Shown here piece by piece: positions 50,806 through 59,721 of a stretch of DNA of 64,000 bases. Position numbers and translations under genes: made by a program. Where the stretch lies: the NCBI GenBank assembly GCA_963738545.1, contig CAVTXA010000009.1:248001-312000 (forward strand). The letters are read 5' to 3'. This DNA is from Bog-756 sp963738545 (lineage in GTDB: Bacteria > Actinomycetota > Acidimicrobiia > Acidimicrobiales > RAAP-2). The notes under the pieces are model-generated. The model searched no databases. It worked only from the letters and a program-made list of their open reading frames with translations, and was not told where the DNA came from. Within the stretch, counting starts at the first letter, position 1. Each line of letters starts with the position of its first letter.

Positions 50806-53097
50806 ATGCCAATCGCACTGACCGACGAACACGAGGCGCAGCGCCTCTCGGCCCGGCGTTGGCTGGACACCCACTGTCCACCCGCCGTCCCCCGCGCCCT
50901 GCTCGATGCCGATGAGGAGAGCCTGCAGCCGGTCTGGAAGGCGATGGCCGCCGAGGGTTGGCTGGGTATCCACCTCCCCGAGGAGTTCGGGGGGCAGGGC
51001 TTCGGCCTCTTCGAACTGGCGGTCCTGCTCGAGGAGACCGGATGGTCGGTGGTCCCGGGTCCGCTGCTCCCAACCGTGGTCACCTCGGCCCTGGTGGCCG
51101 AGGCGTCCGCCGGGACCGACGGCTCGTTGGCCGCTGCCGTCCTCCCGGGCCTGGCCGATGGGACCCTCACCGCCGCCCTCTCCTTCGGGGACACCCATCT
51201 CGCGGTCGGGGAGGGCGGGCCCGACGGCGCCTTGGTGGTCTCGGGGACACTGCGACCGATCCTTGGGGCCTCGACGGCGTCGTTGGTGCTGGCGCCGGCC
51301 CGGGGCCTCGACGGCACGGAGACCTGGTGCATCCTCCGGGTCGACGGGCCGCATGCCGGGTCCGAGAGTCGTGTCCGGGTGGCTCCCCTGGGCAGCTTGG
51401 ACCCCACCCGGCGGGTGGGTGTGGTGGAGGTGGATGCCTACGTGGTGCCGGCCGAGGACCAGCTCCCGTCCCTCACCACTCGCCGACTCCGCCAGGTCGT
51501 CACGGCCCTCCTGGCCGCCGAGCACGTGGGCGGTGCACGGTGGTGCCTCGAGACGGCCACCGAGTACGCCAAGGTCCGGGTGCAGTTCGGTCGGCCCATC
51601 GGGCAGTTCCAGGCGGTGAAGCACCGGTTGGCCGACATGGCGGTCCGGGTCGAGCAGATGACGGCGGTGGCGTGGGATGCCGCCGTGGCCGTGTCGGTGC
51701 ACCCCGTCGGGGCCGGGCCGACCGATGGGGCCGACGACGCTGACGCAGGCGCCGAGTCCGACTCGGTGGAGCTGGCCACGGCCACGGCCGGGGCGCTCAC
51801 CGTCGACGGGTACGCCCGTTCCTCCCAGGAGTGCCTCCAGCTCCTCGGTGGCATCGGCTTCACGTGGGAGCACGATCTCCACCTCCACTTCAAGCGGGCC
51901 CACGCCGACCGTCAGCTGGTCGGTGAGACCGACGCCTTCCGACACGAGGTGACCTCTGTGGCGCGCCGCGGGGTGCGGCGCCAGCTCACCGCCGACCTCC
52001 CCGACGAGGCCGAGGAGGCCCGGACGGCCCTGGCCCCGCTGATGGGCGAGCTCGCCGCCACGCCCGAGGAGAGCCGACGGGAGGCCCTGGTCGCCGCCGG
52101 TCTGGTGGTGCCCCACTGGCCCGCGCCGTGGGGCCGGGACGCCGGGGCCGTGGAGCAGGTGGTCATCGACGAGCAGTTGGCCGTGGTGGGCATCGCCCGT
52201 CCCCACATCGGGATCAGCGCCTGGGCCCTCCCGGTGATCATCGCCAGCGGGACCGAGGAGCAGCAGGAGCGGTGGGTTCGACCCTCCCTCCTCGGCAACT
52301 TGGCCTGGTGTCAGCTGTTCTCTGAGCCCGGAGCCGGGTCCGACCTGGCCAGTCTGACCACCCGGGCCGTCCGGACCGAGGGTGGATGGCTGCTGACGGG
52401 CCAGAAGGTGTGGACGTCAATGGCCGCCCAGGCCGACTGGGGTATCTGCCTGGCCCGGACAGATCCGTCGGCTCCCAAGCACGAGGGGATCACCTTTTTC
52501 ATCGTGGACATGCACTCGTCCGGCCTCGACATCCGGCCCCTCCGGGAGATGACCGGAGCCGCCCTGTTCAACGAGGTCTTCCTCGACGAGGTGTTCGTGC
52601 CCGACGACTGCGTGATCGGCGAGGTGAACAGCGGTTGGGCCGCGGCCCGCATGACGCTGGCCAACGAGCGGATCTCGATGTCGTCGGGCTCCACCTACGG
52701 GATCGGCGTCGAGTCCCTGCTGCGCCTGGCCGAGAAGCGGGGAGACGCCATCTCGGCCGGTCTGCTGGTGCGGCTGGGCGGGCTGCTGGCCGAGGCCCAG
52801 TCCATCAGTCTGATGGCCCACCGGTCCACGCTGCTGGCCCTGGCCGGTGCCGACCCGGGAGCGGGGGCCGGGCTGCGCAAGCTGCTCGGCGCCGAGCACG
52901 AGCAGCGGGTCCAGGAACTGGGCCTGGCCATGCTCGGCGCCGAGGGGGCCACCACCGAAGGACGCTCGGAACGGTGGATCCAGGGGCTCTTGTTCACCCG
53001 GTGCCTGACCATCGCCGGGGGTACCAGTGAGGTGCAGCGCAACGTCATCGCCGAACGCATCCTCGGTCTGCCCCGCGACCCCGAGCCGGGGGGTTGA
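50806..53097 (+). CDS. double-length acyl-CoA dehydrogenase (FadE34-like fusion)
   Basis: A 763-residue fusion of two acyl-CoA dehydrogenase units. The first (~1-385) ends with LLGGIGFTWEHDLHLHFKR and lacks the helix-G catalytic Glu. The second (~400-763) has FSEPGAGSDLASL (505-517), the probable base E621 in LANERISM and AGGTSEVQRNVI. This reproduces in one chain the catalytic plus non-catalytic subunit pairing of the alpha2-beta2 FadE enzymes. FadE34 of Mycobacterium tuberculosis, acting on steroid side-chain CoA esters, has the same architecture. It follows the ligase and ferredoxin genes. Confidence 0.9.
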   Translation: MPIALTDEHEAQRLSARRWLDTHCPPAVPRALLDADEESLQPVWKAMAAEGWLGIHLPEEFGGQGFGLFELAVLLEETGWSVVPGPLLPTVVTSALVAEASAGTDGSLAAAVLPGLADGTLTAALSFGDTHLAVGEGGPDGALVVSGTLRPILGASTASLVLAPARGLDGTETWCILRVDGPHAGSESRVRVAPLGSLDPTRRVGVVEVDAYVVPAEDQLPSLTTRRLRQVVTALLAAEHVGGARWCLETATEYAKVRVQFGRPIGQFQAVKHRLADMAVRVEQMTAVAWDAAVAVSVHPVGAGPTDGADDADAGAESDSVELATATAGALTVDGYARSSQECLQLLGGIGFTWEHDLHLHFKRAHADRQLVGETDAFRHEVTSVARRGVRRQLTADLPDEAEEARTALAPLMGELAATPEESRREALVAAGLVVPHWPAPWGRDAGAVEQVVIDEQLAVVGIARPHIGISAWALPVIIASGTEEQQERWVRPSLLGNLAWCQLFSEPGAGSDLASLTTRAVRTEGGWLLTGQKVWTSMAAQADWGICLARTDPSAPKHEGITFFIVDMHSSGLDIRPLREMTGAALFNEVFLDEVFVPDDCVIGEVNSGWAAARMTLANERISMSSGSTYGIGVESLLRLAEKRGDAISAGLLVRLGGLLAEAQSISLMAHRSTLLALAGADPGAGAGLRKLLGAEHEQRVQELGLAMLGAEGATTEGRSERWIQGLLFTRCLTIAGGTSEVQRNVIAERILGLPRDPEPGG

Positions 53098-53138
53098 ACC
53101 CGACGCCCTGATGCCGGCGCCCTCGGTGGCGCTCTTCC

Positions 53139-54410
53139 CTAGATGGTTCCCGCCCGCTGGGCTTCGGCGAACTCGTCGTCGGACAGGCCGACAAGGTCGC
53201 ACCAGACCGAGCGGTTGTCCGCCCCCAGGAGCGGGGCGCCCGTCGGCACCGGTGCGGGGCGTCCGGTGAACCGGGGGAACGGCGCCTGCTGGCGGATCGG
53301 CCCCAACACCGGGTCGTCGACGGCCACCAGGTCCCCCCGGGCGGCCATATGGGGGTCGGTGAAGATGTCGGCGGCGCTGTAGGCCGTGCCCACCGGGACG
53401 TCGTGGGCGATGCACACCGCCTCGATCTCGGCGGCGTCCCGGGCCCTGGTCCAGGTGGCCACGATCCCGTTGATCTCGTCGGCGTGCTCGGACCGGAGGG
53501 CCAGGGTGCTGAAGCGGGGATCGGTGAGGAGGTCCTCACGGTCCATGGCCCGGCACAGCCGGCCGAAATTGGCGTCCGACCCACCGACGATGCAGATGTA
53601 GGCCCCGTCGTCGGTGGGGTAGTTGTCCAGGGGAGCGGAGTTGCGGAGGCGGTTGCCCTCCCGTCCCCGCACCGTCCCCAGCCGGTCGTAGCCGGCCAGC
53701 GTCCACTCGAGCACCCGCAGCACGGCGCCGTAGAGGGGGGCGTCGACGACCGAGCCGGTGCCACCTCCGTCGGCGGGGGACGCCAGGTCGCGTTGGTAGA
53801 GGCCGGCGACGGCGGCCATGGCGGCGAACACGCCGGTCAGGTAGTCCGAGATGGTCACGCCCGGACGCACCGGCGGCCGGTCGGGCTCCCCGGTCAGGTG
53901 AAGCAGGCCGCCGTAGGCGATGCCCAGGCGGTCGAGTCCGGGGCGGGACGAATAGGGGCCGTCCTGTCCGAAGACACTGATGCGCACGTAGACCAGGCGG
54001 GGGTCGAGGTCCCCCGGACCGAGATGCCACTTCTCCATGGTCCCGGGCCGGAAGTTCTCGCACACGACGTCGGACCGGGCGGCCAGCCGGCGGAAGAGCG
54101 CCTGGCCCTCGGGTGTCCGCAGGTCGCAGGTGGCGCCCCGTCGGCCGCGGCCTTCCACCGACCAGAACAGCGAGTACGGCTCACCGTCACCGTCACCGTC
54201 ACCGTCGGGGTCCTCGGCCCGGGCGAAGGGTCCGATGGTGCGCATGAAGTCGCCGCGGCCCGGAAGCTCGACCTTGATGACCTCGGCGCCCAACTCGCCG
54301 AGGAGCCCGGCACAGAACGGGGCCGAGATACGGGTCCCCACATCGAGGACCCGGAGGCCGGTGAGGGGTCCCGCCCCGCCAGGGTGGGGCTCAGTGTGAT
54401 CCGGGCTCAC
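53139..54410 (-). CDS. CaiB/BaiF-family (class III) CoA transferase
   Basis: A 423-residue class III CoA transferase. N-terminal Rossmann fold with LRVLDVGTRISAPFCAGLLGELGAEVIKVE (19-48), the KxDL-like segment ATCDLRTPEGQALF, CENFRPGTMEKWHLG, and the probable catalytic Asp189 in GVTISDYLTG. It would move CoA between carboxylic acids, avoiding ATP cost. A Asp-Gly stretch (DGDGDGDG, 69-76) is encoded by a hexanucleotide repeat. The GTG at 54410 overlaps the stop of the crotonase gene (GTGA), so the two are coupled. Confidence 0.9.
   Translation of the reverse strand: MSPDHTEPHPGGAGPLTGLRVLDVGTRISAPFCAGLLGELGAEVIKVELPGRGDFMRTIGPFARAEDPDGDGDGDGEPYSLFWSVEGRGRRGATCDLRTPEGQALFRRLAARSDVVCENFRPGTMEKWHLGPGDLDPRLVYVRISVFGQDGPYSSRPGLDRLGIAYGGLLHLTGEPDRPPVRPGVTISDYLTGVFAAMAAVAGLYQRDLASPADGGGTGSVVDAPLYGAVLRVLEWTLAGYDRLGTVRGREGNRLRNSAPLDNYPTDDGAYICIVGGSDANFGRLCRAMDREDLLTDPRFSTLALRSEHADEINGIVATWTRARDAAEIEAVCIAHDVPVGTAYSAADIFTDPHMAARGDLVAVDDPVLGPIRQQAPFPRFTGRPAPVPTGAPLLGADNRSVWCDLVGLSDDEFAEAQRAGTI
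54182..54205 (+). repeat. hexanucleotide microsatellite inside the CoA transferase
   Basis: CACCGT repeated four times (minus-strand ACGGTG) encodes alternating Asp and Gly in an exposed loop of the CaiB-like protein. Gain or loss of units would keep the frame. Confidence 0.8.
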
Positions 54411-55252
54411 TCGCCGTCCGACCGGTCGCCCCGGTCGCGGTCGGCGAAGACCTCCTTCATGGAGCCCTTGGCCTTCCGCTCCTCCAGGGCCTGGGCCGCG
54501 GTGGCGGTGTTGTGCATCCAGTGATGGGCCATGAAGTGGTACTTCCACGAGTCGGACTTGCCCATGAGCTCGCCGGTGTGGTTGAGGGTGTCCTTGACCA
54601 CCTGGGCGGTGGCCGGTGGGACGAGGGAGATGCGCTCGGCCAGGGCCCGGGTCTGTTCGGTCAGTTCGTCGCGGGGGACCACCCGGTTGACCAGGCCCAG
54701 GCGCCATGCCTCCTGGGCGTCGATGATGTCCCCGGTGAGGAGGAACTCCTTGGCCTTGCGGATGCCCAGCTCCCACGGCTCGACCAGCAGCTCCACTCCG
54801 GCCCCGGTCATGCGCAGGACCGGATTGGAGAACTTGGCGTCGTCGGCCGCCACGATCAGGTCGCACATACAGGCCAGCATGAGGCCGGCGGCCACGCAAC
54901 TGCCCTGCACGGCGGCGATGGTGGGCTTGCGGAAATCGTGGATGCGCTTGCACCGGTCGTAGTACATGACCTGTTCGTGGTGCATCTTCCCTTCGGGGGT
55001 CTCTCGCATGAGCCGCCACTTGTCCGTCTCGCCGTCCCCGATCAGTGCCTTCAGGTCGTGGCCCGACGAGAAGTGCTTCCCGGCCCCGGCGAGGATCACC
55101 ACCCGCACGGCGTCGTCGGCGTCGGCCCGGTCGAAGGCGTCGTCCATCTCGTCGATGAGCCGGGTGTCCTGGGCATTGGCCATCTCGGGGCGGTTCATGG
55201 TGATGGTGGCCACCGTGCCCTCCACCTCGTAGATGATCGCTTCGTACTTCAT
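54407..55252 (-). CDS. enoyl-CoA hydratase/isomerase-family protein
   Basis: A 281-residue crotonase-fold protein. TVATITMNRPEMANAQD at the N-terminus, oxyanion segments KHFSSGHDLKAL and QGSCVAAGLMLACMCD. Met and Val stand at the classical glutamate positions. It is a relative of the crotonase at 33714, sharing the G-x-E-x-x-x-x-PWELGIRKAKEFLLTG region. GGAAGGAACGG precedes the ATG. It lies in a minus-strand operon: acyl-CoA dehydrogenase, this gene, then CoA transferase. Confidence 0.85.
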   Translation of the reverse strand: MKYEAIIYEVEGTVATITMNRPEMANAQDTRLIDEMDDAFDRADADDAVRVVILAGAGKHFSSGHDLKALIGDGETDKWRLMRETPEGKMHHEQVMYYDRCKRIHDFRKPTIAAVQGSCVAAGLMLACMCDLIVAADDAKFSNPVLRMTGAGVELLVEPWELGIRKAKEFLLTGDIIDAQEAWRLGLVNRVVPRDELTEQTRALAERISLVPPATAQVVKDTLNHTGELMGKSDSWKYHFMAHHWMHNTATAAQALEERKAKGSMKEVFADRDRGDRSDGE

Positions 55253-55298
55253 GGACCGTTCCTTCCCGATCGCCCCGCTTCTGCCCGGCCGGTGCCGG

Positions 55299-56486
55299 TC
55301 AGTCCCGGGGGAGCCCCAATACCCGCTCGCCGACCAGGGTGCGTTGCACCTCGTTGGTGCCGGCGAAGATCGACGAGGCCTGATAGTAGAGCCACGATCG
55401 CTGCCACATGCCGTCCCCCGGGTTGTCGGCGGCTCCCTGCCACAGGGCCGCCGCCGGACCCAGGACGGTCATGACCGTCTCGTGGAGGCGCTTGGACATC
55501 TCGCTCCAGTAGAGCTTGAGGGCGCTGCCCTCGGGCCCGGGGTGCTCACCCCGCTCCAGTCGGGTCAGCGTCCGCCAGTTGTGCAGCTGGAAGAGCTTGA
55601 CCTCGATGTAGGCCTCGGCCAGCCGCTGTCGCACCTCGGGATCGGCGAAGCCCCCGGGCGCCGGCTGACCGGCGGCCAGCTCCAACAGCTCGGCCAGCAG
55701 CTGGACGTGGATCCCGAGCTGTCGGGGATTGACCCCCCGCTCGTGGGAGAGGGTGGAGTTGGCCACCGACCACCCGTTGCCCGCCACCCCGATGAGCTGG
55801 TCGTCGGGCACGAAGACCTCGTCCAGGACGACCTCGTTGAACTCGGCGTCCCCGGTGATCTGCACCAGGGGCCGGACCTCGACGCCATCGGCGTGCATGT
55901 CGATGACCAGGGAGGAGATCCCCAACTGGCGCTTGGGGGCATCGGGCTCGCTGCGGGCAAGGCACAGTCCCCAGTCGGCGAACTGGGCGTAGGAGGTCCA
56001 CACCTTGTGCCCGGTGACCCGGAACCCACCGGCCACCCGCTCGGCCCTGGTGGTCAGTGAGGCCAGGTCACTGCCCGCTTCGGGCTCGCTGAAGAGCTGG
56101 CACCACAGCTCCTCGGCCCCGAGGATGGGCGGGAGCCACCGCCCCTGTTGTGCGGCCGTGCCGTGGGCGAACAGCGTGGGGCTGACCAGGTTGATCCCGA
56201 TCCGACCGACCAGCTCGGGGGCCCGGGCCCGGGCCATCTCCTCGGTCACCAAGAAGTGCTCGGTGGCGCCGAGTCCCCGACCGCCCAACTCCTCGGGCCA
56301 GGTCACCCCGACCCAGCGGCCCTCGGCCAGCATCGACTGCCACCGGCGGCCGAAGGCCACCACCTCGGCCAGGTCCTGGGACCGCACGGGCGGCTCGGTG
56401 CCGTACTCCCAGGGGAGGTTGGTGACCAGCCAGGCCCGGAGGTCGGAGCGCAGTTCCTGCTGCGCCGCGGTCATATGGAGGTCCAC
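55299..56486 (-). CDS. acyl-CoA dehydrogenase (catalytic subunit type)
   Basis: A 395-residue acyl-CoA dehydrogenase. FAD/substrate strand LFSEPEAGSDLASL (131-144), VTGHKVWTSYAQFADWG, probable base E249 in LSHERGVN, and C-terminal IFAGTNEVQRTLVGERVLGLPRD. The GTG at 56486 gives the family-typical MDLxxT start; an ATG four codons later is an alternative. It is divergent from a non-catalytic acyl-CoA dehydrogenase at 56594 with ~107 bases between, so the two probably form a hetero-oligomer. Confidence 0.9.
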   Translation of the reverse strand: MDLHMTAAQQELRSDLRAWLVTNLPWEYGTEPPVRSQDLAEVVAFGRRWQSMLAEGRWVGVTWPEELGGRGLGATEHFLVTEEMARARAPELVGRIGINLVSPTLFAHGTAAQQGRWLPPILGAEELWCQLFSEPEAGSDLASLTTRAERVAGGFRVTGHKVWTSYAQFADWGLCLARSEPDAPKRQLGISSLVIDMHADGVEVRPLVQITGDAEFNEVVLDEVFVPDDQLIGVAGNGWSVANSTLSHERGVNPRQLGIHVQLLAELLELAAGQPAPGGFADPEVRQRLAEAYIEVKLFQLHNWRTLTRLERGEHPGPEGSALKLYWSEMSKRLHETVMTVLGPAAALWQGAADNPGDGMWQRSWLYYQASSIFAGTNEVQRTLVGERVLGLPRD

Positions 56487-56579
56487 CCCCGTCAGCTTGG
56501 CACAGGCCGGTCCGGCCCACGGGCCGATGCCGACACCCGGGGCCGGGGGACGATGGGCAGCGGTGCCGTCGCTCGGACC

Positions 56580-56585
56580 TATGCT
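56580..56585 (+). promoter_or_regulatory. probable -10 box before the dehydrogenase-like gene
   Basis: TATGCT ends eight bases before the GTG at 56594; no ribosome site is seen. Confidence 0.45.
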
Positions 56586-56593
56586 TCGCCGCT

Positions 56594-57733
56594 GTGGAAT
56601 TCGAACTCTCCTCCGACCAGCAGGACCTGGCCGCCGGCGCCGGGGCGCTGCTCGACGGCCTGGCCACCCGCGAGCGGATCCGGGCCTTCGTGGGCTCGGG
56701 GACGCCTGACGATGAGGGGGCGCGTGACGGCGGATTCGACACCCCACTGTGGAAGGCGATGGCCGAGCAGGGATGGCTGGGTGTGGAGCGACCCGAGGCG
56801 GTGGGCGGGCTCGGGATGGGCATGGTCGAGGTGGCCGTCCTCTGCGAGCAGCTCGGCCGGCGGACGGCCCCGGCTCCGTTTCTCGGCACGATCCTGGCCA
56901 TGGCGGCCCTCCAGCGGGCCGGGGACGATGAGGCCGTGCCCGTCGGCGCCATCGCCGCGGCCCAGCAGTGGGCCGAGCGGCTGGCCGCCGGTGAGGCGGT
57001 GGGCACGCTGGCCTGGGCGGCCCGTCCCGGAACGGTTGTGGCCAGGTCGGAGGGGGACCGCTGGTTCCTCACCGGGCGCCCCGAGCCCACCTTGTACGCC
57101 GCGGAGGCCGACGTGGTCGTGGTGGTCACCGAGGACGCTGTCTTCACCGTGGCCCTCGCCGTCGGGGATCGTCCGGGCGTCGAGCCGGCCATGGACCGGA
57201 CCCGCTCGCTGGCCTGGCTGCACCTCGATGACACCCCGGCCCACCGCATCGGTGGGATCGCGTCGGCCCGACTCGTGGTCGACCGGGCGGCGGTCGGCAG
57301 CGCCGCCGAGCTCCTGGGCACGGCGACCCATGCCCTGGACATGAGTGTGGAGTACGCCAAGATCCGTCGCCAGTTCGGGCACCCCATCGGTAGCTTCCAG
57401 GCCCTGAAGCACAAGCTGGCCGACGCCCTGGTCGACGTGGAAGCCATGCGATCGAGCGCGTACTACGCGTCCTGGTGCCTGGCCACCGGCGATCCCGAGG
57501 CCTCCCTGGCCGCGTCGATGGCCAAGGCCTGGTGCTCCGACGCCTCCCAGCGGGTCCTGGCCGCCGGCATGCAGGTCCACGGAGGCATCGGGTTCACCTG
57601 GGACCACGACATCCACCTCTCGCTGAAGCGGGCCCGACTGGACGCCGCCTCGTTCGGGACCGCCGCCTGGCACCGCGAGCGCATCGCCTCCCTGCTCGAG
57701 CAGCGCCTGGTGGACGGTATCGCCCCCATCTGA
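56594..57733 (+). CDS. acyl-CoA dehydrogenase-like subunit (non-catalytic type)
   Basis: A 379-residue acyl-CoA dehydrogenase-fold protein. MEFELSSDQQDLAAGAG opens the helical domain; the C-terminal flavin contact is KIRRQFGHPIGSFQALKHKLAD and the signature MQVHGGIGFTWDHDIHLSLKR. The helix-G segment (SAAELLGTATHALD) has no x-E-R base. It is the likely partner of the divergent dehydrogenase at 55299, expressed from the shared promoter region. GTG start, probably leaderless. Confidence 0.85.
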   Translation: MEFELSSDQQDLAAGAGALLDGLATRERIRAFVGSGTPDDEGARDGGFDTPLWKAMAEQGWLGVERPEAVGGLGMGMVEVAVLCEQLGRRTAPAPFLGTILAMAALQRAGDDEAVPVGAIAAAQQWAERLAAGEAVGTLAWAARPGTVVARSEGDRWFLTGRPEPTLYAAEADVVVVVTEDAVFTVALAVGDRPGVEPAMDRTRSLAWLHLDDTPAHRIGGIASARLVVDRAAVGSAAELLGTATHALDMSVEYAKIRRQFGHPIGSFQALKHKLADALVDVEAMRSSAYYASWCLATGDPEASLAASMAKAWCSDASQRVLAAGMQVHGGIGFTWDHDIHLSLKRARLDAASFGTAAWHRERIASLLEQRLVDGIAPI

Positions 57734-57770
57734 GCGCCTCGGCCGACGGGGTGCCTTCGACCGGTCTCGT

Positions 57771-58142
57771 TCAGCCGACGGCGGGGTCCTGCTGGATCTC
57801 GATGGTGTTGCCGGCCGGGTCCACGAACCAGATCTGGACCACCGGTCCCTGGGCCCCTTCCAGGTAGGGGATGCCGGACTCCTCGAGCTCGGCGATGGCG
57901 GCAGGCAGATCGTCGACGGCGAAGCAGACGTGAGGCCCGGTGGGCCTGATGGCGTCGGTGCCGGCGTCGGCGTCGACCAGGTGCAACTGGATCTCACCGG
58001 CGGCGAACCAGTGTCCCTCGACCCCGGGGATCACGGGACGGCTCTCGTCATCCAAGGCCAGGAGCCGACGGTAGAAGGCCACCGTCTCGTCGAGGTGGCC
58101 CTCCACGTTGACGCTGTGGTGCAGCGTTCTCGTTACCTTCAC
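57771..58142 (-). CDS. VOC-superfamily (glyoxalase/dioxygenase-fold) protein
   Basis: A 123-residue vicinal-oxygen-chelate domain. Two beta-alpha-beta-beta-beta modules are visible: LHHSVNVEGHLDETVAFYRRLL...IQLHLVDA and PHVCFAVDDLPAAIAELEE...IWFVDPAGNTIEIQQ. Metal-binding positions are probably H8, the strand His and the final Glu. It could be a methylmalonyl-CoA-epimerase-like or lyase-type enzyme. GTG start overlaps the ligase stop (GTGA), placing it third in the SDR-ligase operon. Confidence 0.8.
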   Translation of the reverse strand: MKVTRTLHHSVNVEGHLDETVAFYRRLLALDDESRPVIPGVEGHWFAAGEIQLHLVDADAGTDAIRPTGPHVCFAVDDLPAAIAELEESGIPYLEGAQGPVVQIWFVDPAGNTIEIQQDPAVG

Positions 58143-59716
58143 CGGGAGGATCCCTCGGGTGCCGGGGCCTCGACATGTCGGTCGGCGAACTGCTGACGCA
58201 GGCGCTCCTTGACCACCTTGCCGGTGGCGTTCCTCGGGAGGGCGTCGACGAACTCCCACTGGCGGGGGACCTTGTAGCGGGCCAGACGCTCGAGCGTGTG
58301 GTCGGCGAGCTCGTCGCCCGAGGCCTTGTGGTCGGGCCGGAGGGCCACCACGGCCAGGAGGTCCTCACCCAACACCGGGTGGGGGATGCCGACCACCGCC
58401 ACCTCGCGCACCGCGGGGTGGAGCTCGATGACGTGCTCGACGTCGGTGGGATAGATGTTGTTGCCACCCCTGATGATCACGTCCTTGGTGCGTCCGACGA
58501 TGTAGAGGTAGCCGTCATCGTCGACCCGCCCCAGGTCGCCAGTGATGAGCCAGCCGTCCACCCACGTCCGGGAGCTGGCCCCGGGGTCGCCGTAGTACTC
58601 ACGGGGCCGGCCGGGGATCCTCATCCGGACATTGCCGACCTCACCGTTGGGCATGGGTTGCCCGTCGTCGTCGACGCAGAGGATCTCCGCCGGTGGTGCC
58701 GGCTTCCCAACCGAGCCGGGTCGCTTGACCGCCTCGCCCGGTGGCATCAGGCAGTACACCGAGCCCGCCTCGGTCATGCCGTAGTTGTTGGACACGAGGG
58801 CGGTGGGCATCCGGTCCTGGAGGCGCTCCAGCACGAACGGGGCCAGGGGGGCGCTGCCCACGCTGCACAGCTGGACCGAGGTCAGGTCGGCCTCGTCGAA
58901 CCGTGGGTGCTCGAGGAGGAGGTTGGCCATGGCCGGCACCAGGAAGACCGAGCCCGGTCGTTCCCTCTCCACGGTGTCGAGCCAGCTCCCGGCGTCGAAC
59001 CTCGGCATGTACAGGGCGCGGAGGCCGAGTTTCATCGGGGTGTAGACGAAGGCGATGCCGGCGAAGGTGTAGGGCGGACTGGCGTGCATCCAGGCCCCAC
59101 CGCTCCAGTTGGGCTCGGTGAAGGGCATGAGCGAGTAATTGTCGTGGCGGATGGCCACAGCCTTGGGATCCCCGGTGGTGCCCGAGGTGTAGAGGATGTC
59201 GGCCAGATCGCCGGGCTCCCTCGGCACCTGCAGGTAGTCGGTGTCGGCGCTCAGGATGTCGGACCACGCCACCGCGCCCGACTCGGAGGGGCCGGCGGGC
59301 AGCGGTTCCTCCACGCCTTCAGGCACGACGACCAGCACGGCCGGCCGCCGTTCGTCGTAGCGCGGCAGCAGCGCCACCTCGGTGATGGCTGCCGCCGCGC
59401 CGGAGTGGGCCAGCATGCGCTCGACCTCGGGTCGGGCCAGCTGGGGGTTGAACGGCACCGCCACGGCGCCCGCGCGGTGAATGGCGCTGTAGCTGGTCAC
59501 CCACTGCAGGGCGTGGACCGGCTCAAGATGGATGGCCACCCGGTCGCCGGGTTCGACCCCGGCGTCGATGAGGCCGTGGGCCAGACGGGTGGCGTCGGTA
59601 TCCCACTGCGCGAAGGTCAACGAGGAGCCGCCCACGACCGAGTAGGCCGTTTCGTCGCCGAAGGCCAGGGCGACGGCGTGGAGCTGCTCGGGGGGCAGCT
59701 GGAGTGGCCTGCTCAT
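58139..59716 (-). CDS. acyl-CoA synthetase (AMP-forming)
   Basis: A 525-residue adenylate-forming CoA ligase. A3 LYTSGTTGDPKAV, A5 NNYGMTEAG, A7 ITGDLGRVDDDGYLYIVGRTKDVIIRGGNNIYP, and A10 lysine in RNATGKVVKE. The ATG at 59716 lies five bases after the SDR stop with AAGAAG upstream. It overlaps the VOC gene at its end. The three genes make a small pathway unit: dehydrogenation, CoA activation, and a VOC-type step. Confidence 0.9.
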   Translation of the reverse strand: MSRPLQLPPEQLHAVALAFGDETAYSVVGGSSLTFAQWDTDATRLAHGLIDAGVEPGDRVAIHLEPVHALQWVTSYSAIHRAGAVAVPFNPQLARPEVERMLAHSGAAAAITEVALLPRYDERRPAVLVVVPEGVEEPLPAGPSESGAVAWSDILSADTDYLQVPREPGDLADILYTSGTTGDPKAVAIRHDNYSLMPFTEPNWSGGAWMHASPPYTFAGIAFVYTPMKLGLRALYMPRFDAGSWLDTVERERPGSVFLVPAMANLLLEHPRFDEADLTSVQLCSVGSAPLAPFVLERLQDRMPTALVSNNYGMTEAGSVYCLMPPGEAVKRPGSVGKPAPPAEILCVDDDGQPMPNGEVGNVRMRIPGRPREYYGDPGASSRTWVDGWLITGDLGRVDDDGYLYIVGRTKDVIIRGGNNIYPTDVEHVIELHPAVREVAVVGIPHPVLGEDLLAVVALRPDHKASGDELADHTLERLARYKVPRQWEFVDALPRNATGKVVKERLRQQFADRHVEAPAPEGSSR

Positions 59717-59721
59717 GTCGT

